DNA from: Subdoligranulum variabile
Lineage (GTDB): Bacteria; Bacillota; Clostridia; Oscillospirales; Ruminococcaceae
DNA length: 64,000 bases
Direction: 5' to 3'
NCBI GenBank assembly: GCA_004554775.1
Contig: SFKI01000005.1
Coordinates: forward strand, 124,001 to 188,000
A program made the translations under genes and the position numbers. The notes beneath the pieces are model-generated. The model made no database searches. It was not told where the DNA came from and was given only the letters and a program-made list of their open reading frames with translations. Every line of letters starts with the position of its first letter. The first letter of the stretch is position 1. Below, piece by piece: positions 51,884-61,425 of this stretch.

Positions 51884-54253
51884 TTACAGCTCGGTATGCT
51901 CGGTGCGGGCAATGATGGCATCCTGCATCGAGCGGGACAGATTGACAAACTGGGTCGAGTAGCCCGCCACGCGGACCAGAAGATCCTTGTAGTTCTCCGG
52001 CGTTTTCTGCGCGGCGCGCAGCACCTCGGATGAAACGCTGTTGAACTGCACATGGAATGCCCCCAGCGCAAACAGCGTCTGGATCATCGCGCCCAGGTTG
52101 GCCTGCCCGCGCTTGGTAGCAATGAGGTCATGCCCCAGCCGCAGGTTAAGCAGCGTGCCGCCGGAGTGGATCTCCTGGTTCAATTTGGCCGAGGAATGCA
52201 TCGCGGCCAGCGGCGTGGACATATCGGTGCCGACATAGGGGGACACACCCTCGCTGGACGGCTCGCCCGCGCGGCGGCCATCCGGGGTGGTGCCCAGCAC
52301 GCGGCCCATGGGGATGTAGTTGGAGATGCCCATAAACGCCGTAAGGAACGGTGAGCCGAAAATGTCCTTGTATTGATGGATCTCTTTATAGAAATGGTTG
52401 GCGATCTCGCGGGCGATATCATCGGCATAGTCGTCATCGTTGCCGTATTTAGGCGCAGCCTTGGCGGCTTTTTGCAGTTCCTCATAGCCTTGCCAATCGG
52501 CCTGCAGGGCATTGGCGAGGGTTGCCATATTGCAGACCTTGTCCTCGAACACCAGCTTTTTGACAGCGGCCAGCGAGTTGGCAACGACAGCCAGCCCGAT
52601 GCCGGTGATGACAGGCCCGATGTTGTACTGCGCGCCGCCGTGGCTCAGATCTTTGCCGGATTCCAGGCAATGCTCGATGCAACTGGAAAGGAACGGACGC
52701 GGGACCATCTCGCGGTGCAGACGCTGGGCCTCCACCGTCAGGATGATAGAGTGGCGGCACAGGTTGTCAAACTGGCGGTAAAACGCGGCTTTCACCTCGT
52801 TAAAGCTGGTCATCTCGGCTGCGGGCTTTTCGTCCAGGCCCATCCTTTCGCCGGTCATCAGGCTGACACCTTGGTTCAAAGCATATTCCAGCGCCGAGCC
52901 AAAGTTCATATTGACAGCGGCGGTCCACTCCCCTGTCTTGCGGTTGTGCGGCACTACGCAGCCGCAGTTGTTCCAGTCGCGGGCATCCTCGGGGGCATAG
53001 CCCGCGTTTAACAGCATCTGGTAGCCGACGCTGTCGCTGTGGATGGCCGGGAAGCCCGTACCTGTGCTGACAAGGTGCGTCACCGCGTCCATAAATTCCC
53101 GCGGGCAATCCGCCTGCACGCGGACCAACAGGCCCGGCTGGTGGGTCTTGCATTCCTCGGTAGCTTTCATCGCCATAAAGGTGACGGGGTTGGTGCCATC
53201 CTGCCCGCTGCGGGTCTTGCCGCCGACCGTCAGGTTCTGGAACTGGTTATACCCGGCAAAATAGTCCGCCGTGTTGGCTGAGATGGTCCACACCCACTCC
53301 GAATATTTCAGCCAGAGCGCGTCGACCAACTCCTGTGCAAAATCCGGGGTCAGTATACCGGCCCGCACGTCCTGCTCGTAGTAGGGGTCCATGTACTGGT
53401 CAAACCGCCCGGGGTTGAGCGAGAGCGGATTTTCGCTTAAAATACCGCCCACCTGCACAAACCATAAGAACTGCATTGCTTCGTAGAAAGTGCGTGGCGG
53501 CTGCTCAGGCACATGGCGGCAGTTGACCGCAATGCGCAAAAGTTCGGCGGCGCGGGTGGGGTCAGTTTCCAGCGCCGAGAGTTTCTCGGCTTCGTCTGCA
53601 TAGCGGTTGGCATAACGGATGATGCCGCGCGACGTCACCAGCACAGACTCGTAAAAATCGCGCTTTTCCTCGTCCTCGGGGTTCGTGATATCCAGCGCGG
53701 CGATGTGCTGCTCGGCCTCATGGATGATGCCGCCGAAGCCTTTTTTGAACAGCACATCCTGATAGTCCGGCGTGACCTCGCCCACGGCCTGCCGCCATTT
53801 GGAATCGCTGTCAATAATGCCGGTATCAACGCCGATGTGGCGCGTTTCGGCGGGCAGCCGCGCAAGAAAAGCTTCCTCGAGCGATTTGCCCTTCCAGTAC
53901 GGGAAAATCTTTTCCCGCACAAAGCGGCGCTGCTCATCCGTCATAATATACGGATCCTGCGGACGGGTGGCGAAGTGGTCCATCTCGCGGTCGACCCACT
54001 GCCAGGAAAATTCCGGCGTCAGGATGCCGCACTTGCGGTATTCGCCGATGGCACCGACAATGAGTTCGCCCTCGAAAATATGCACACCCAGGTTGGTGCA
54101 GCAGTCATAAAACGCCTACGCGCTGCGGATGCAGGCGGGCTTGCCCTCGCTCTTTTTGTAGGACTCTGTCCAGAGCGCGGCGCGCTCGCAGGAGATCTGC
54201 GGTTTTGCGTTTACGTAGTTTTGTCGGATCTTTTCAATGCGTGCTGTAACTAT
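51884..54253 (-). pseudogene. Glycyl radical enzyme, start and nonsense lesions
   Basis: About 790 codons. C-terminal glycyl loop RVAGYSTQFVNLS is intact. The active-site region is NNCGCVVPHNRKTGE: the dehydratase-type GCVEP glutamate is replaced by valine, so the substrate class is unclear. Lesion one: the expected start codon, 7 bases after GGGAGGG (54261-54267), is ATA (54251-54253), followed by VTARIEKIRQNYVNAKPQ. Lesion two: an in-frame TAG at 54116-54118 between KPACIRSA and AFYDCCTNLGVHIFEGE, where relatives usually have lysine. An internal ATG at 54085 could give a shortened protein. Activase next to it is also broken. Confidence 0.87.
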
Positions 54254-54327
54254 AGCTATACCCTCCCATTCAGCCTGAAGCTGTATGAAAACACAGTAAC
54301 ACGCCGAATCCCACCGCGTCAACGGAC

Positions 54328-54582
54328 TTAAGAATTTGGGATAAAATACAAAAGATTGTTACGCAGTTTGTGCTTTTTGCCAAAAAATCGGAAGGGGTGC
54401 CGTAGCAATTTGTGTACGGGTTGCTTATATAAAAAATTACCGCCTCTGCACCGGAACAGCAAGCGCAAAGACGGAACATTTGATTCTGTTATACCATCCC
54501 ACAAGCCCTGTATGAAACTGACAAGGCCATAGCGGTCAATGTCCGCTCTCAGGCCGTTTACGGTGTCCGTGTGGGCTTCCAT
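54328..54582 (-). CDS. Possible small gene or remnant of unknown function
   Basis: 84 codons with an AGGGAGA-like site before the ATG at 54582. The first part (AHTDTVNGLRADIDRYGLVSFI) looks protein-like; the rest is basic and cysteine-poor. Not recognised. It lies between the fab terminator and the broken glycyl radical enzyme and may be a remnant of a regulator. The remaining bases 54254-54327 hold only the GRE ribosome site. Confidence 0.25.
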   Translation of the reverse strand: MEAHTDTVNGLRADIDRYGLVSFIQGLWDGITESNVPSLRLLFRCRGGNFLYKQPVHKLLRHPFRFFGKKHKLRNNLLYFIPNS

Positions 54583-54605
54583 GATCTTCGTATATCTCCC
54601 TACAA

Positions 54606-54644
54606 AACAACAAGCAGGTACAGCTGCTGTACCTGCTTGTTGTT
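54606..54644 (-). terminator. Terminator of the fatty-acid operon
   Basis: 19-bp perfect stem with a one-base centre (arms 54606-54624 and 54626-54644), T-rich downstream on the minus strand. Confidence 0.9.
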
Positions 54645-54657
54645 ATCGCCATGCTTA

Positions 54658-55101
54658 TTATTTGGGCAATTCAATTTCCGGCATCAGTTCGTCGGAAACT
54701 ACCTGCAGCATTTCTTCCAGTTTGGCCAGGTCATCTGGGGTGAAGCGCTGTTTGGCGCGCTCCATGACCAGGTGCAGGTAGGAATAGCTGATGTTATAGT
54801 AATCAATGTACTTTTGCGTCGGACGCAGACGGTATTCCCTCTTGTCGGTGGTGGACTGGATACGCTCCACATAGCCCTTTTTGACCAGCGAATTGATCTT
54901 GTAGGCTGCGTTGGGGGTGGAAAGGTTCATCATGTGGCTGAACTGCGCGATGGTAGGCTCGCCCAGAGCCATGATAACTTCCATGCAGAAAGATTCTACC
55001 GTTGTCAGCGTAGCTTCGCGGTCCTCAAAGCGGCTGAAGATCTGTTTATAGAAATGCAGCTTGAATTTTGTGTATACCTGCCCGAATGTCTGGTCCAGCA
55101 T
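54658..55101 (-). CDS. MarR-family regulator (FabT-like)
   Basis: 147 residues from the ATG at 55101 (AGGGGGA upstream). Winged helix with TIAQFSHMMNLSTPNAAYKINSLVKKGYVERI and a wing STTDKREYRLRPT, preceded by an N-terminal dimerisation helix. In streptococci FabT is the MarR repressor of fatty-acid genes and sits at the front of the cluster; here it is at the promoter-distal end, with its own extended -10 promoter (55133-55138). The acpP promoter carries palindromes that could be its sites. Confidence 0.8.
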   Translation of the reverse strand: MLDQTFGQVYTKFKLHFYKQIFSRFEDREATLTTVESFCMEVIMALGEPTIAQFSHMMNLSTPNAAYKINSLVKKGYVERIQSTTDKREYRLRPTQKYIDYYNISYSYLHLVMERAKQRFTPDDLAKLEEMLQVVSDELMPEIELPK

Positions 55102-55132
55102 GGCGAGAATCCCCCTGTAGGTTAATGGTTCT

Positions 55133-55138
55133 ATTATA
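55133..55138 (-). promoter_or_regulatory. Extended -10 promoter of the FabT-like gene
   Basis: Minus-strand TGCTATAAT (TGn plus TATAAT); weak -35. Allows the regulator to be made independently of the operon. Confidence 0.6.
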
Positions 55139-55165
55139 GCACAATCCGCCATGCAAAACCAGCCC

Positions 55166-55624
55166 TCAGGCATCCGCGATGACAAATGTCAGCTCGGCGT
55201 TGGCCGCGCGTACACCGTCCACCCAGGCGGTGGCCTTGCCGATGCCTACTGGGCCATGCTGCTCTATCAGTTCACACTCCAAAATCAGCACATCGCCGGG
55301 CACGACCTGGCGGCGGAAGCGGGCATTTTTTACCCCGCCGAACAGGGCGAGCTTGCCGTGGTTTTCCGGCAGGCTTAATGCGGCAACCGCGCCGGTTTGG
55401 GCAAGAGCCTCTAAAATCAGTACCCCGGGCATGACAGGGTGTCCCGGAAAATGCCCCGCAAAAAACGGTTCTGTGCGGGTCACACATTTAACGCCGCGCG
55501 CCCATTGACCGGGCGTGTAGTCAAGGATCTTATCCACCAGCGCAAACGGGTAACGGTGCGGCAGAATCTTTTCGATCTCCGCCGCCGTCAGGGTGCGTGG
55601 CGGCTCGTTGGGTGTAACGTTCAT
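55166..55624 (-). CDS. fabZ: 3-hydroxyacyl-ACP dehydratase
   Basis: 152 residues, hot-dog fold. ILPHRYPFALVDKI, then FFAGHFPGHPVMPGVLILEALAQ with the catalytic His and Glu, and FRRQVVPGD. Three bases downstream of fabF. Confidence 0.95.
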   Translation of the reverse strand: MNVTPNEPPRTLTAAEIEKILPHRYPFALVDKILDYTPGQWARGVKCVTRTEPFFAGHFPGHPVMPGVLILEALAQTGAVAALSLPENHGKLALFGGVKNARFRRQVVPGDVLILECELIEQHGPVGIGKATAWVDGVRAANAELTFVIADA

Positions 55625-55627
55625 CCC

Positions 55628-56878
55628 TCAGTCCTCCCAGCGTTTAAACACCACGCAGGCGTTGTGGCCGCCAAAGCCCAGGTTGTCGCTCATCGCGTAA
55701 TCCACCTGCACGGCGCGGCCCTGATTAGGAATATAGTCAAGGTCCAGCTCCGGGTCAGGCTCCTGCAAATTTACAGTAGCAGGCAAAAAGGCATCGTGCA
55801 GGGCCAGTGCGGTAAAGACGCCCTCTACCCCGCCGGCACCGCCCAGCAAATGGCCGGTCATCGACTTGGTCGAAGATACGGCCAGTTTATACGCATGGGC
55901 ACCGAACACCGCCTTGATGGCCGCTGTCTCGCAGCTGTCATTCAGATGGGTGGATGTTCCGTGGGCGTTGATGTAGCCGATCTGTTCAGGTGCCACACCG
56001 CCGTCGGCCAGCGCCAGCTGCATGCAGGCTGCACCGCCTGCGCCGCCCGGTGCCGGGGCGGTAAAGTGGTAGGCATCGCAGTTGGCACCATAGCCCACGA
56101 CCTCGGCATAAATTTTGGCACCGCGCGCTTTGGCGGCTTCGAGTTCTTCCAACAGCAGCACACCGCTGCCCTCGCCCATCACAAAGCCGCTGCGCCGGGT
56201 ATCAAAGGGGATCGACGCCCGGGTCGGGTCGTCCGCCGTGCAAAGGGCCTTCATGCTGGCAAAGCCGCCCACACCCAGCGGGCTGATGCAGCTTTCACTG
56301 CCGCCGCAGAGCATGCGGTCCTCGTATCCATCGCGGATGCGGTGGAACGCATCGCCGATTGCATTGGTACCGCCCGCACAGGCGGTGGTGGGGCAGCTGC
56401 ACATGCCCTGCAAGCCAAAGCGGATGGCGACTTGCCCCGCCGCCATGTTTCCGATGGACATGGGGACAAAATACGGGCTGACCTTTTCAAAGCCGCGCTG
56501 CTGGCCGCGGGTATGTTCTTCCTCGATGGTGGGCAGGCCGCCGATGCCGCTGGAAAGGATAACACCAAACCGCGTACGGTCGATTTCTTCCAGCGCAAGG
56601 CCGCTGTCGCGGACGGCTTCATCGGCGGCGGCCACGGCAAACTGAGTAAAACGCGCCATTTTGCGGGCTTCGCGCTTGTCGATACGCGCGGCGGGGTCAA
56701 AATCCTTGACCTCTGCGGCCAGCTTTACTTTAAAATCAGCCGTATCAAAAGCCGTGATCGGCCCTACTGCGCTGCGGCCCGCCTTAATGTTCGCCCAGCT
56801 TTCGGCTACCGTATTGCCGGTAGGGTTTACCGTGCCAAGGCCGGTGATAACGACCCGGCGGTTCTTTTCTGTGTTCAT
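55628..56878 (-). CDS. fabF: 3-oxoacyl-ACP synthase II
   Basis: 416 residues. Elongating condensing enzyme. Nucleophile cysteine in CPTTACAGGTNAIGDAF, catalytic histidines in NAHGTSTHLND and TGHLLGGAGG. RRVVITGLGTVNPTGN at the N-terminus. Full length. Confidence 0.96.
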   Translation of the reverse strand: MNTEKNRRVVITGLGTVNPTGNTVAESWANIKAGRSAVGPITAFDTADFKVKLAAEVKDFDPAARIDKREARKMARFTQFAVAAADEAVRDSGLALEEIDRTRFGVILSSGIGGLPTIEEEHTRGQQRGFEKVSPYFVPMSIGNMAAGQVAIRFGLQGMCSCPTTACAGGTNAIGDAFHRIRDGYEDRMLCGGSESCISPLGVGGFASMKALCTADDPTRASIPFDTRRSGFVMGEGSGVLLLEELEAAKARGAKIYAEVVGYGANCDAYHFTAPAPGGAGGAACMQLALADGGVAPEQIGYINAHGTSTHLNDSCETAAIKAVFGAHAYKLAVSSTKSMTGHLLGGAGGVEGVFTALALHDAFLPATVNLQEPDPELDLDYIPNQGRAVQVDYAMSDNLGFGGHNACVVFKRWED

Positions 56879-56887
56879 CGTTCTACC

Positions 56888-57640
56888 TCACATTCCCATT
56901 CCGCCGTCAACGCAAAGGACCTGCCCGGTAATATACCCGGCCTGCTCCCCTGCCAGAAAGGCCACCGCCGCAGCGACATCCTCGGCACGGCCGATCTTGC
57001 CTGCCGGGATGGCCGCCGTTGCTGCGGCGCGGGCAGCTTCCGGCATGGCGGCGGTCATATCGGTTGCAATAAACCCGGGGGCCACCGCATTGGCAGTGAT
57101 ATTACGGGCGGCATACTCTTTAGCGACGCTCTTTGCCAGGCCGATCAGCCCTACCTTGCTGGCGGCGTAGTTGGCCTGACCTGCGTTGCCGTGCAGGCCG
57201 ACCACACTGCTGACGCTGACGATGCGCCCATACCGCTGGTGCATCATAAAGCGGGCGGCCGCTTTGGTGCAGAAAAAAGCACCCTTCAGGTTGGCGGCAA
57301 GTACGTTGTCGAAATCGGCTTCAGTCATGCGCAGCAGCAGCTTATCGGCGGTGATGCCTGCGTTGTTGACCAGCACATCAATCCGTCCAAAAGCAGCAGC
57401 GGTATCTTCTACCAGCTTCTGGCAGGCCTCGGGACTGCGCACATCCGCTTGCAGTGTGACAGCTTCCACGCCAAGGGCGCGGCAGGCGGCTGCGGTATCC
57501 TCGGCTGCGGCAGCGCTGCCCGCATAGTTGACGGCAATGTTCATGCCGTTTGCGGCCAAAGCCAGGCAGATTGCGCGGCCTATGCCTTTGGCCCCGCCCG
57601 TAACCAGGGCAGCGCGGCGCAGGGTTTCCGTTTGCGGCAT
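56888..57640 (-). CDS. fabG: 3-oxoacyl-ACP reductase
   Basis: 250 residues from the ATG at 57640 (AAAGGAG upstream). SDR fold: TGGAKGIGR, NNAGITAD, catalytic Ser-Tyr-Lys in VSSVVGLHGNAGQANYAASK, and the FabG-typical C-terminal GQVLCVDGGMGM. Confidence 0.95.
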   Translation of the reverse strand: MPQTETLRRAALVTGGAKGIGRAICLALAANGMNIAVNYAGSAAAAEDTAAACRALGVEAVTLQADVRSPEACQKLVEDTAAAFGRIDVLVNNAGITADKLLLRMTEADFDNVLAANLKGAFFCTKAAARFMMHQRYGRIVSVSSVVGLHGNAGQANYAASKVGLIGLAKSVAKEYAARNITANAVAPGFIATDMTAAMPEAARAAATAAIPAGKIGRAEDVAAAVAFLAGEQAGYITGQVLCVDGGMGM

Positions 57641-57642
57641 GA

Positions 57643-58581
57643 TCAGGCTCCTTTCATGGTGCGCAGCAGCTGCTGCAGCTGCGTGGCGGTCTCTACCGGA
57701 TAGCACGAGATGGCACTGCCCACTGTCTTTTTGGCAAACCCGGTCAGCACCTTGCCGGGGCCGATCTCGATCGCAGTGTCCACGCCCAGTTCTGCCAGGC
57801 GGCGGACAGTTGCTTCCCAACGTACGCCGGACTGCACCTGTTTTTCCAGCAGCGCGGCGACCGCGTCATTCTCTGCCATTTCATGCCCCAGGCAGTTGAA
57901 CAGCACGGGGAACTGCATCGGCGCAAAGTGGATGGATTTGAATTTTTCCTGCAGTGCATCCCCGGCCGGGTGCATCAGCGAAGTGTGGAACGGGCCGCTG
58001 ACATTCAGCGGCAGGCAGCGCCGCGCCCCGGCGGCAAGCGCCAACGCAGCAGCTTTATCGACAGCGGCCTTGTCGCCGCCAATAACCAGCTGACCGGGGC
58101 AGTTGTAATTGCAGATCTGTACAACGCCCTCTTCGGCGGCAGCATCGCAGCAGGCCTGCAAAGGGGCCTGTTCCAGCCCCAAAACGGCTGTCATCCCGCA
58201 GGTGCGGCCAGCGGCGGCTGTGGCCATTGCCTTGCCGCGGAAAGCCGTTAAAGCAACCGCAGTCGGCACATCGAACACCCCTGCACAGGCCAAGGCGGAA
58301 TACTCGCCCAGGGACAGGCCCGCCGCGTAGTCCGGCGTGATGCCTGCCTCCCGCAGTACCGCAGTAAGGCCGGCGGCAAACGCCGTCATGCAGGGCTGGG
58401 TATATTGGGTCTCGTTCATCACGCCCGCTGCGTCGGTAAAGCAGACTTCTTTCAAGTCAAAATCCACTGCAGCGGCAGCTTCGTCAAAGGCGGCGCGGAA
58501 CGCGGGAAATGTCTCGTAAAGATCCTTGCCCATACCGGCGTGCTGGCTGCCCTGCCCGGCGTATAAAAATGCTAGCTTCAT
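57643..58581 (-). CDS. fabD: Malonyl-CoA:ACP transacylase
   Basis: 312 residues. YAGQGSQHAGMG at the N-terminus, nucleophile Ser90 in GLSLGEYSAL, histidine in VSGPFHTSLM. Its start overlaps the fabK stop by 4 bases. Confidence 0.95.
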   Translation of the reverse strand: MKLAFLYAGQGSQHAGMGKDLYETFPAFRAAFDEAAAAVDFDLKEVCFTDAAGVMNETQYTQPCMTAFAAGLTAVLREAGITPDYAAGLSLGEYSALACAGVFDVPTAVALTAFRGKAMATAAAGRTCGMTAVLGLEQAPLQACCDAAAEEGVVQICNYNCPGQLVIGGDKAAVDKAAALALAAGARRCLPLNVSGPFHTSLMHPAGDALQEKFKSIHFAPMQFPVLFNCLGHEMAENDAVAALLEKQVQSGVRWEATVRRLAELGVDTAIEIGPGKVLTGFAKKTVGSAISCYPVETATQLQQLLRTMKGA

Positions 58582-59519
58582 AAGGTGATCTCCTTGTACA
58601 CCCCGGCGATGCAGTTTTTGGCTTCGCTTACCATCGCGGCAAAAATTTCTTCCACCGGGCGGACTTCGTGCAGCAGCCCGGCAGCCTGCCCGGCCATCAG
58701 GCTGCCGTTTTCGGTGTCGCCATCCAGCACAGCCTTGCGCAGACTGCCCAATGTAAAGCGTTCCAGCGCCATTTTGTCAGCACCGGCTTTTTCCTGGCGA
58801 ACATACTCGCGGCTCATGCGGTTTTTCAGCACCCGCACGGGGGTACCCCCGATGCGCCCGGTCACGATGGTATCACTGTCGCGGGCTTTCAGCAGGGCAG
58901 CTTTGTAGTTTTCGTGGATGGGGCACTCGGTGCTGGCCAGCAGGCAGGTTCCAACCTGCACGCCGCACGCCCCCAGTGCCAGCGCAGCGGCCAGCCCACG
59001 TCCATCGGCAATACCGCCCGCAGCGATCACCGGCACATGGACGGCATCAACGACCTGCGGTACAAGCGCCATCGTCGTCATCTCACCCACATGGCCGCCG
59101 CTCTCGGTGCCCTCGGCAATGACGGCGTCGATACCGAGCGGCTCCAGATGCTTGGCCAGGATGGCGGCTGCCACCACGGGGATGACCGTGATGTTGGCAG
59201 CTTTCCACGCAGCCATATACTTTCCCGGGTTTCCCGCACCGGTGGTGACGATCTTTACGCCTTCCTCCACCACGATTTTGGCAAACTCGTCCGCCTGCGG
59301 GTGCATCAGCATAATGTTTACACCAAAGGGCTGGTCAGTCAGCGCGCGACAGCGGCGGATGTTTTCCCGCAGGGTGTCGGCGTCCATGCCGCCGGAGCCG
59401 ATCAGCCCCAATGCCCCGGCGTTGGAGCAGGCGGCAGCAAACTCGCCTGTGGCGATGTTGGCCATGCCGCCCTGGATAATGGGATATTTTGTACCTAAAA
59501 TTTCATTGAGCAGCTTCAT
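58578..59519 (-). CDS. fabK: Enoyl-ACP reductase II (FMN-dependent)
   Basis: 313 residues, TIM barrel of the 2-nitropropane dioxygenase superfamily. YPIIQGGMANIATGEFAAAC at the start, the FabK signature AEGTESGGHVGEMTTMALVP in the middle, and AAGGIADGRG. Replaces FabI, which is not in the window. Start overlaps the fabH stop by 4 bases. Confidence 0.95.
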   Translation of the reverse strand: MKLLNEILGTKYPIIQGGMANIATGEFAAACSNAGALGLIGSGGMDADTLRENIRRCRALTDQPFGVNIMLMHPQADEFAKIVVEEGVKIVTTGAGNPGKYMAAWKAANITVIPVVAAAILAKHLEPLGIDAVIAEGTESGGHVGEMTTMALVPQVVDAVHVPVIAAGGIADGRGLAAALALGACGVQVGTCLLASTECPIHENYKAALLKARDSDTIVTGRIGGTPVRVLKNRMSREYVRQEKAGADKMALERFTLGSLRKAVLDGDTENGSLMAGQAAGLLHEVRPVEEIFAAMVSEAKNCIAGVYKEITL

Positions 59520-60469
59520 TTTCTACCCTCATACGTCAGCAGCATTCCGCCCCAGGTCAGCCCGCCGCCAAAGCCGATGCAGGCCAGTGTCTGGCCGGGG
59601 CGCAGCAGGCCGCTTTCTTCCATTTCATGCAGGGCAATCGGGATGCTGGCGGCACTGGTGTTGCCGTGGCGGTTCATATTCTTATAAAATTTCGACGGTT
59701 CTGCGTGCAAATGTTTAATGCAATGGTCAATAATACGGCTGTTGGCCTGGTGGCAGACGACCCAGTCAAGGTCGGCCTGCGTTTTTTGGCTGCGGTCCAG
59801 CACGGTTTGCAGGCAGCGCGGCATAGCTTCCACCGCAAAGCGGAAAACCGCCTTGCCGTCCATCATAATGGGTGCTGTGTCACAGGCCGCAGGGCCGCCT
59901 GCACGGATGGCTTCGCTGCCCCGTGCGCCTAAAGTTACAGCAAACGGAATATTTTCGGCCAGTTTAAAAATGGCCGCGCCTGCACCATCCCCAAACAGTA
60001 CGCAGGTCGTGCGGTCGGTCGGGTCCATCATGCGGGAGAGTGCTTCGCAGCCGATGACCAGCGCATAGCGGCCGCCCAAGGTAGTCAGCAGCCCGTGGGC
60101 CGTGGCGGCGGCATAAATAAAACCGGAACAGGCCGCGTTTATATCCAAGGCGGGCCGGTTTTCCGGCAGACCCAGGGCCGCCTGTACACGGCAGGCAACG
60201 CTGGGGGTAGCCGTCGGGGACGAGAGCGTTGCCACGACGCAGCAGGCAATGTCGGCAGCCGTCAGGCCGCTGCGTGCCAGTGCCTGCCGGGCAGCGGCAA
60301 TAGCCAACGTGGCGGCATCCTCGTTTTCGGCGCAGTAGTAGCGCTGGCGGATGCCGGTACGGGTCGTGATCCATTCGTCGCTGGTGTCCACCTGGAGGCG
60401 CAGGTCCTCATTTGTCACTACACGGCCGGGCAGTGCCCCGCCGGTAGCCAGCAGCTGTAAGCCTTTCAT
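59516..60469 (-). CDS. fabH: 3-oxoacyl-ACP synthase III
   Basis: 317 residues from the ATG at 60469, overlapping accA by 4 bases (GAGGGGCGC ribosome site). Nucleophile Cys114 in DINAACSGFIYA, His in VCHQANSRIIDH, Asn in NMNRHGNTSAASIP. Initiates fatty-acid synthesis. Confidence 0.95.
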   Translation of the reverse strand: MKGLQLLATGGALPGRVVTNEDLRLQVDTSDEWITTRTGIRQRYYCAENEDAATLAIAAARQALARSGLTAADIACCVVATLSSPTATPSVACRVQAALGLPENRPALDINAACSGFIYAAATAHGLLTTLGGRYALVIGCEALSRMMDPTDRTTCVLFGDGAGAAIFKLAENIPFAVTLGARGSEAIRAGGPAACDTAPIMMDGKAVFRFAVEAMPRCLQTVLDRSQKTQADLDWVVCHQANSRIIDHCIKHLHAEPSKFYKNMNRHGNTSAASIPIALHEMEESGLLRPGQTLACIGFGGGLTWGGMLLTYEGRK

Positions 60470-61425
60470 GCGCCCCTCATTTCTCCGATGCGACGGTATT
60501 TTTTGTAGCGTTGGTCGGCCAAAGCCTTGCCGTTCATCTTGCATAGAGCGGCAAGGTGCGCGGCAATAGCGGTATCTAATCGGCTGAAAAGCAGCTGCCG
60601 CCCGCGCTGTGCGCCGCCCAGCGGTTCGGGGATGATCTCTTCCACAATGCCGTCCGCGTACAGGTCCTGCGCCGTCAGCTTCATCATGGTGCAGGCTTCG
60701 CCGCTGCGGGAAGCATCTTTCCACAAAATGCTGGCGAACCCTTCGGGGCTGAGCACCGAATACACGGCGTTTTCCAGCATCAGAATGTGGTTGGCCACAC
60801 CCAAGCCCAGCGCGCCGCCGCTGGAGCCTTCGCCCGTGACGATAGCCAGTACCGGGACGGTCAGGCCGCTCATCTCCATCAGGTTGCGGGCGATGGCCTC
60901 CCCCTGGCCGCGCTCCTCGGCATCCTTGCCGGGGTAAGCGCCGGGGGTATCAATAAACGTGATGATGGGACGGTGGAATTTTTCCGCCTGCTTCATCACA
61001 CGCAGGGCCTTGCGGTAGCCCTCCGGCCCCGGCATGCCAAAGTTGCAGCGCAGGTTTTCTTCCAGCGTGGTCCCCTTGCGGTGGCCCAGGACGGTAACGG
61101 GCATCCCGTGGAAACGCGCGATCCCGCACAAAATAGCAGCATCCTCTTTGCATTGCCGGTCGCCGCACTGCTCAAAAAAATCGGTAAACAGATTGTCGAT
61201 TATTTCGGCAATATGCGGGCGGTCCGGGCGGCGGGCCAGAAAGACGCGGTCCTCCGGCGTCAGGGCGGCGCAGCTCTGCAAAAGCGTGTTTTCCTGCGCG
61301 GAAAGCTCGGCCAGTTCGGCGGCGTGGGTCGTCGTATCCGTCATTTCGTCATCGTTGGCGCTGCTGCACAGCGCGTCGATCTGCGCGTCCAGCGGTTCTA
61401 GCTGCTGCAAAACTTCCTTGATCAT
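60466..61425 (-). CDS. accA: Acetyl-CoA carboxylase carboxyltransferase subunit alpha
   Basis: 319 residues. LARRPDRPHIAEIIDNLFTD near residue 62, VLGHRKGTTLEENLRCNFGM, ITFIDTPGAYPGKDAEERGQ and VTGEGSSGGALGLGVA. Overlaps accD by 4 bases. accB and accC are absent from this cluster. Confidence 0.95.
   Translation of the reverse strand: MIKEVLQQLEPLDAQIDALCSSANDDEMTDTTTHAAELAELSAQENTLLQSCAALTPEDRVFLARRPDRPHIAEIIDNLFTDFFEQCGDRQCKEDAAILCGIARFHGMPVTVLGHRKGTTLEENLRCNFGMPGPEGYRKALRVMKQAEKFHRPIITFIDTPGAYPGKDAEERGQGEAIARNLMEMSGLTVPVLAIVTGEGSSGGALGLGVANHILMLENAVYSVLSPEGFASILWKDASRSGEACTMMKLTAQDLYADGIVEEIIPEPLGGAQRGRQLLFSRLDTAIAAHLAALCKMNGKALADQRYKKYRRIGEMRGA

Noticed and set aside
54116..54118. TAG in the glycyl radical enzyme as pyrrolysine
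   Set aside because: No pyl genes in the window, and the position matches an ordinary lysine in relatives. With the ATA start and broken activase, a nonsense mutation is simpler.
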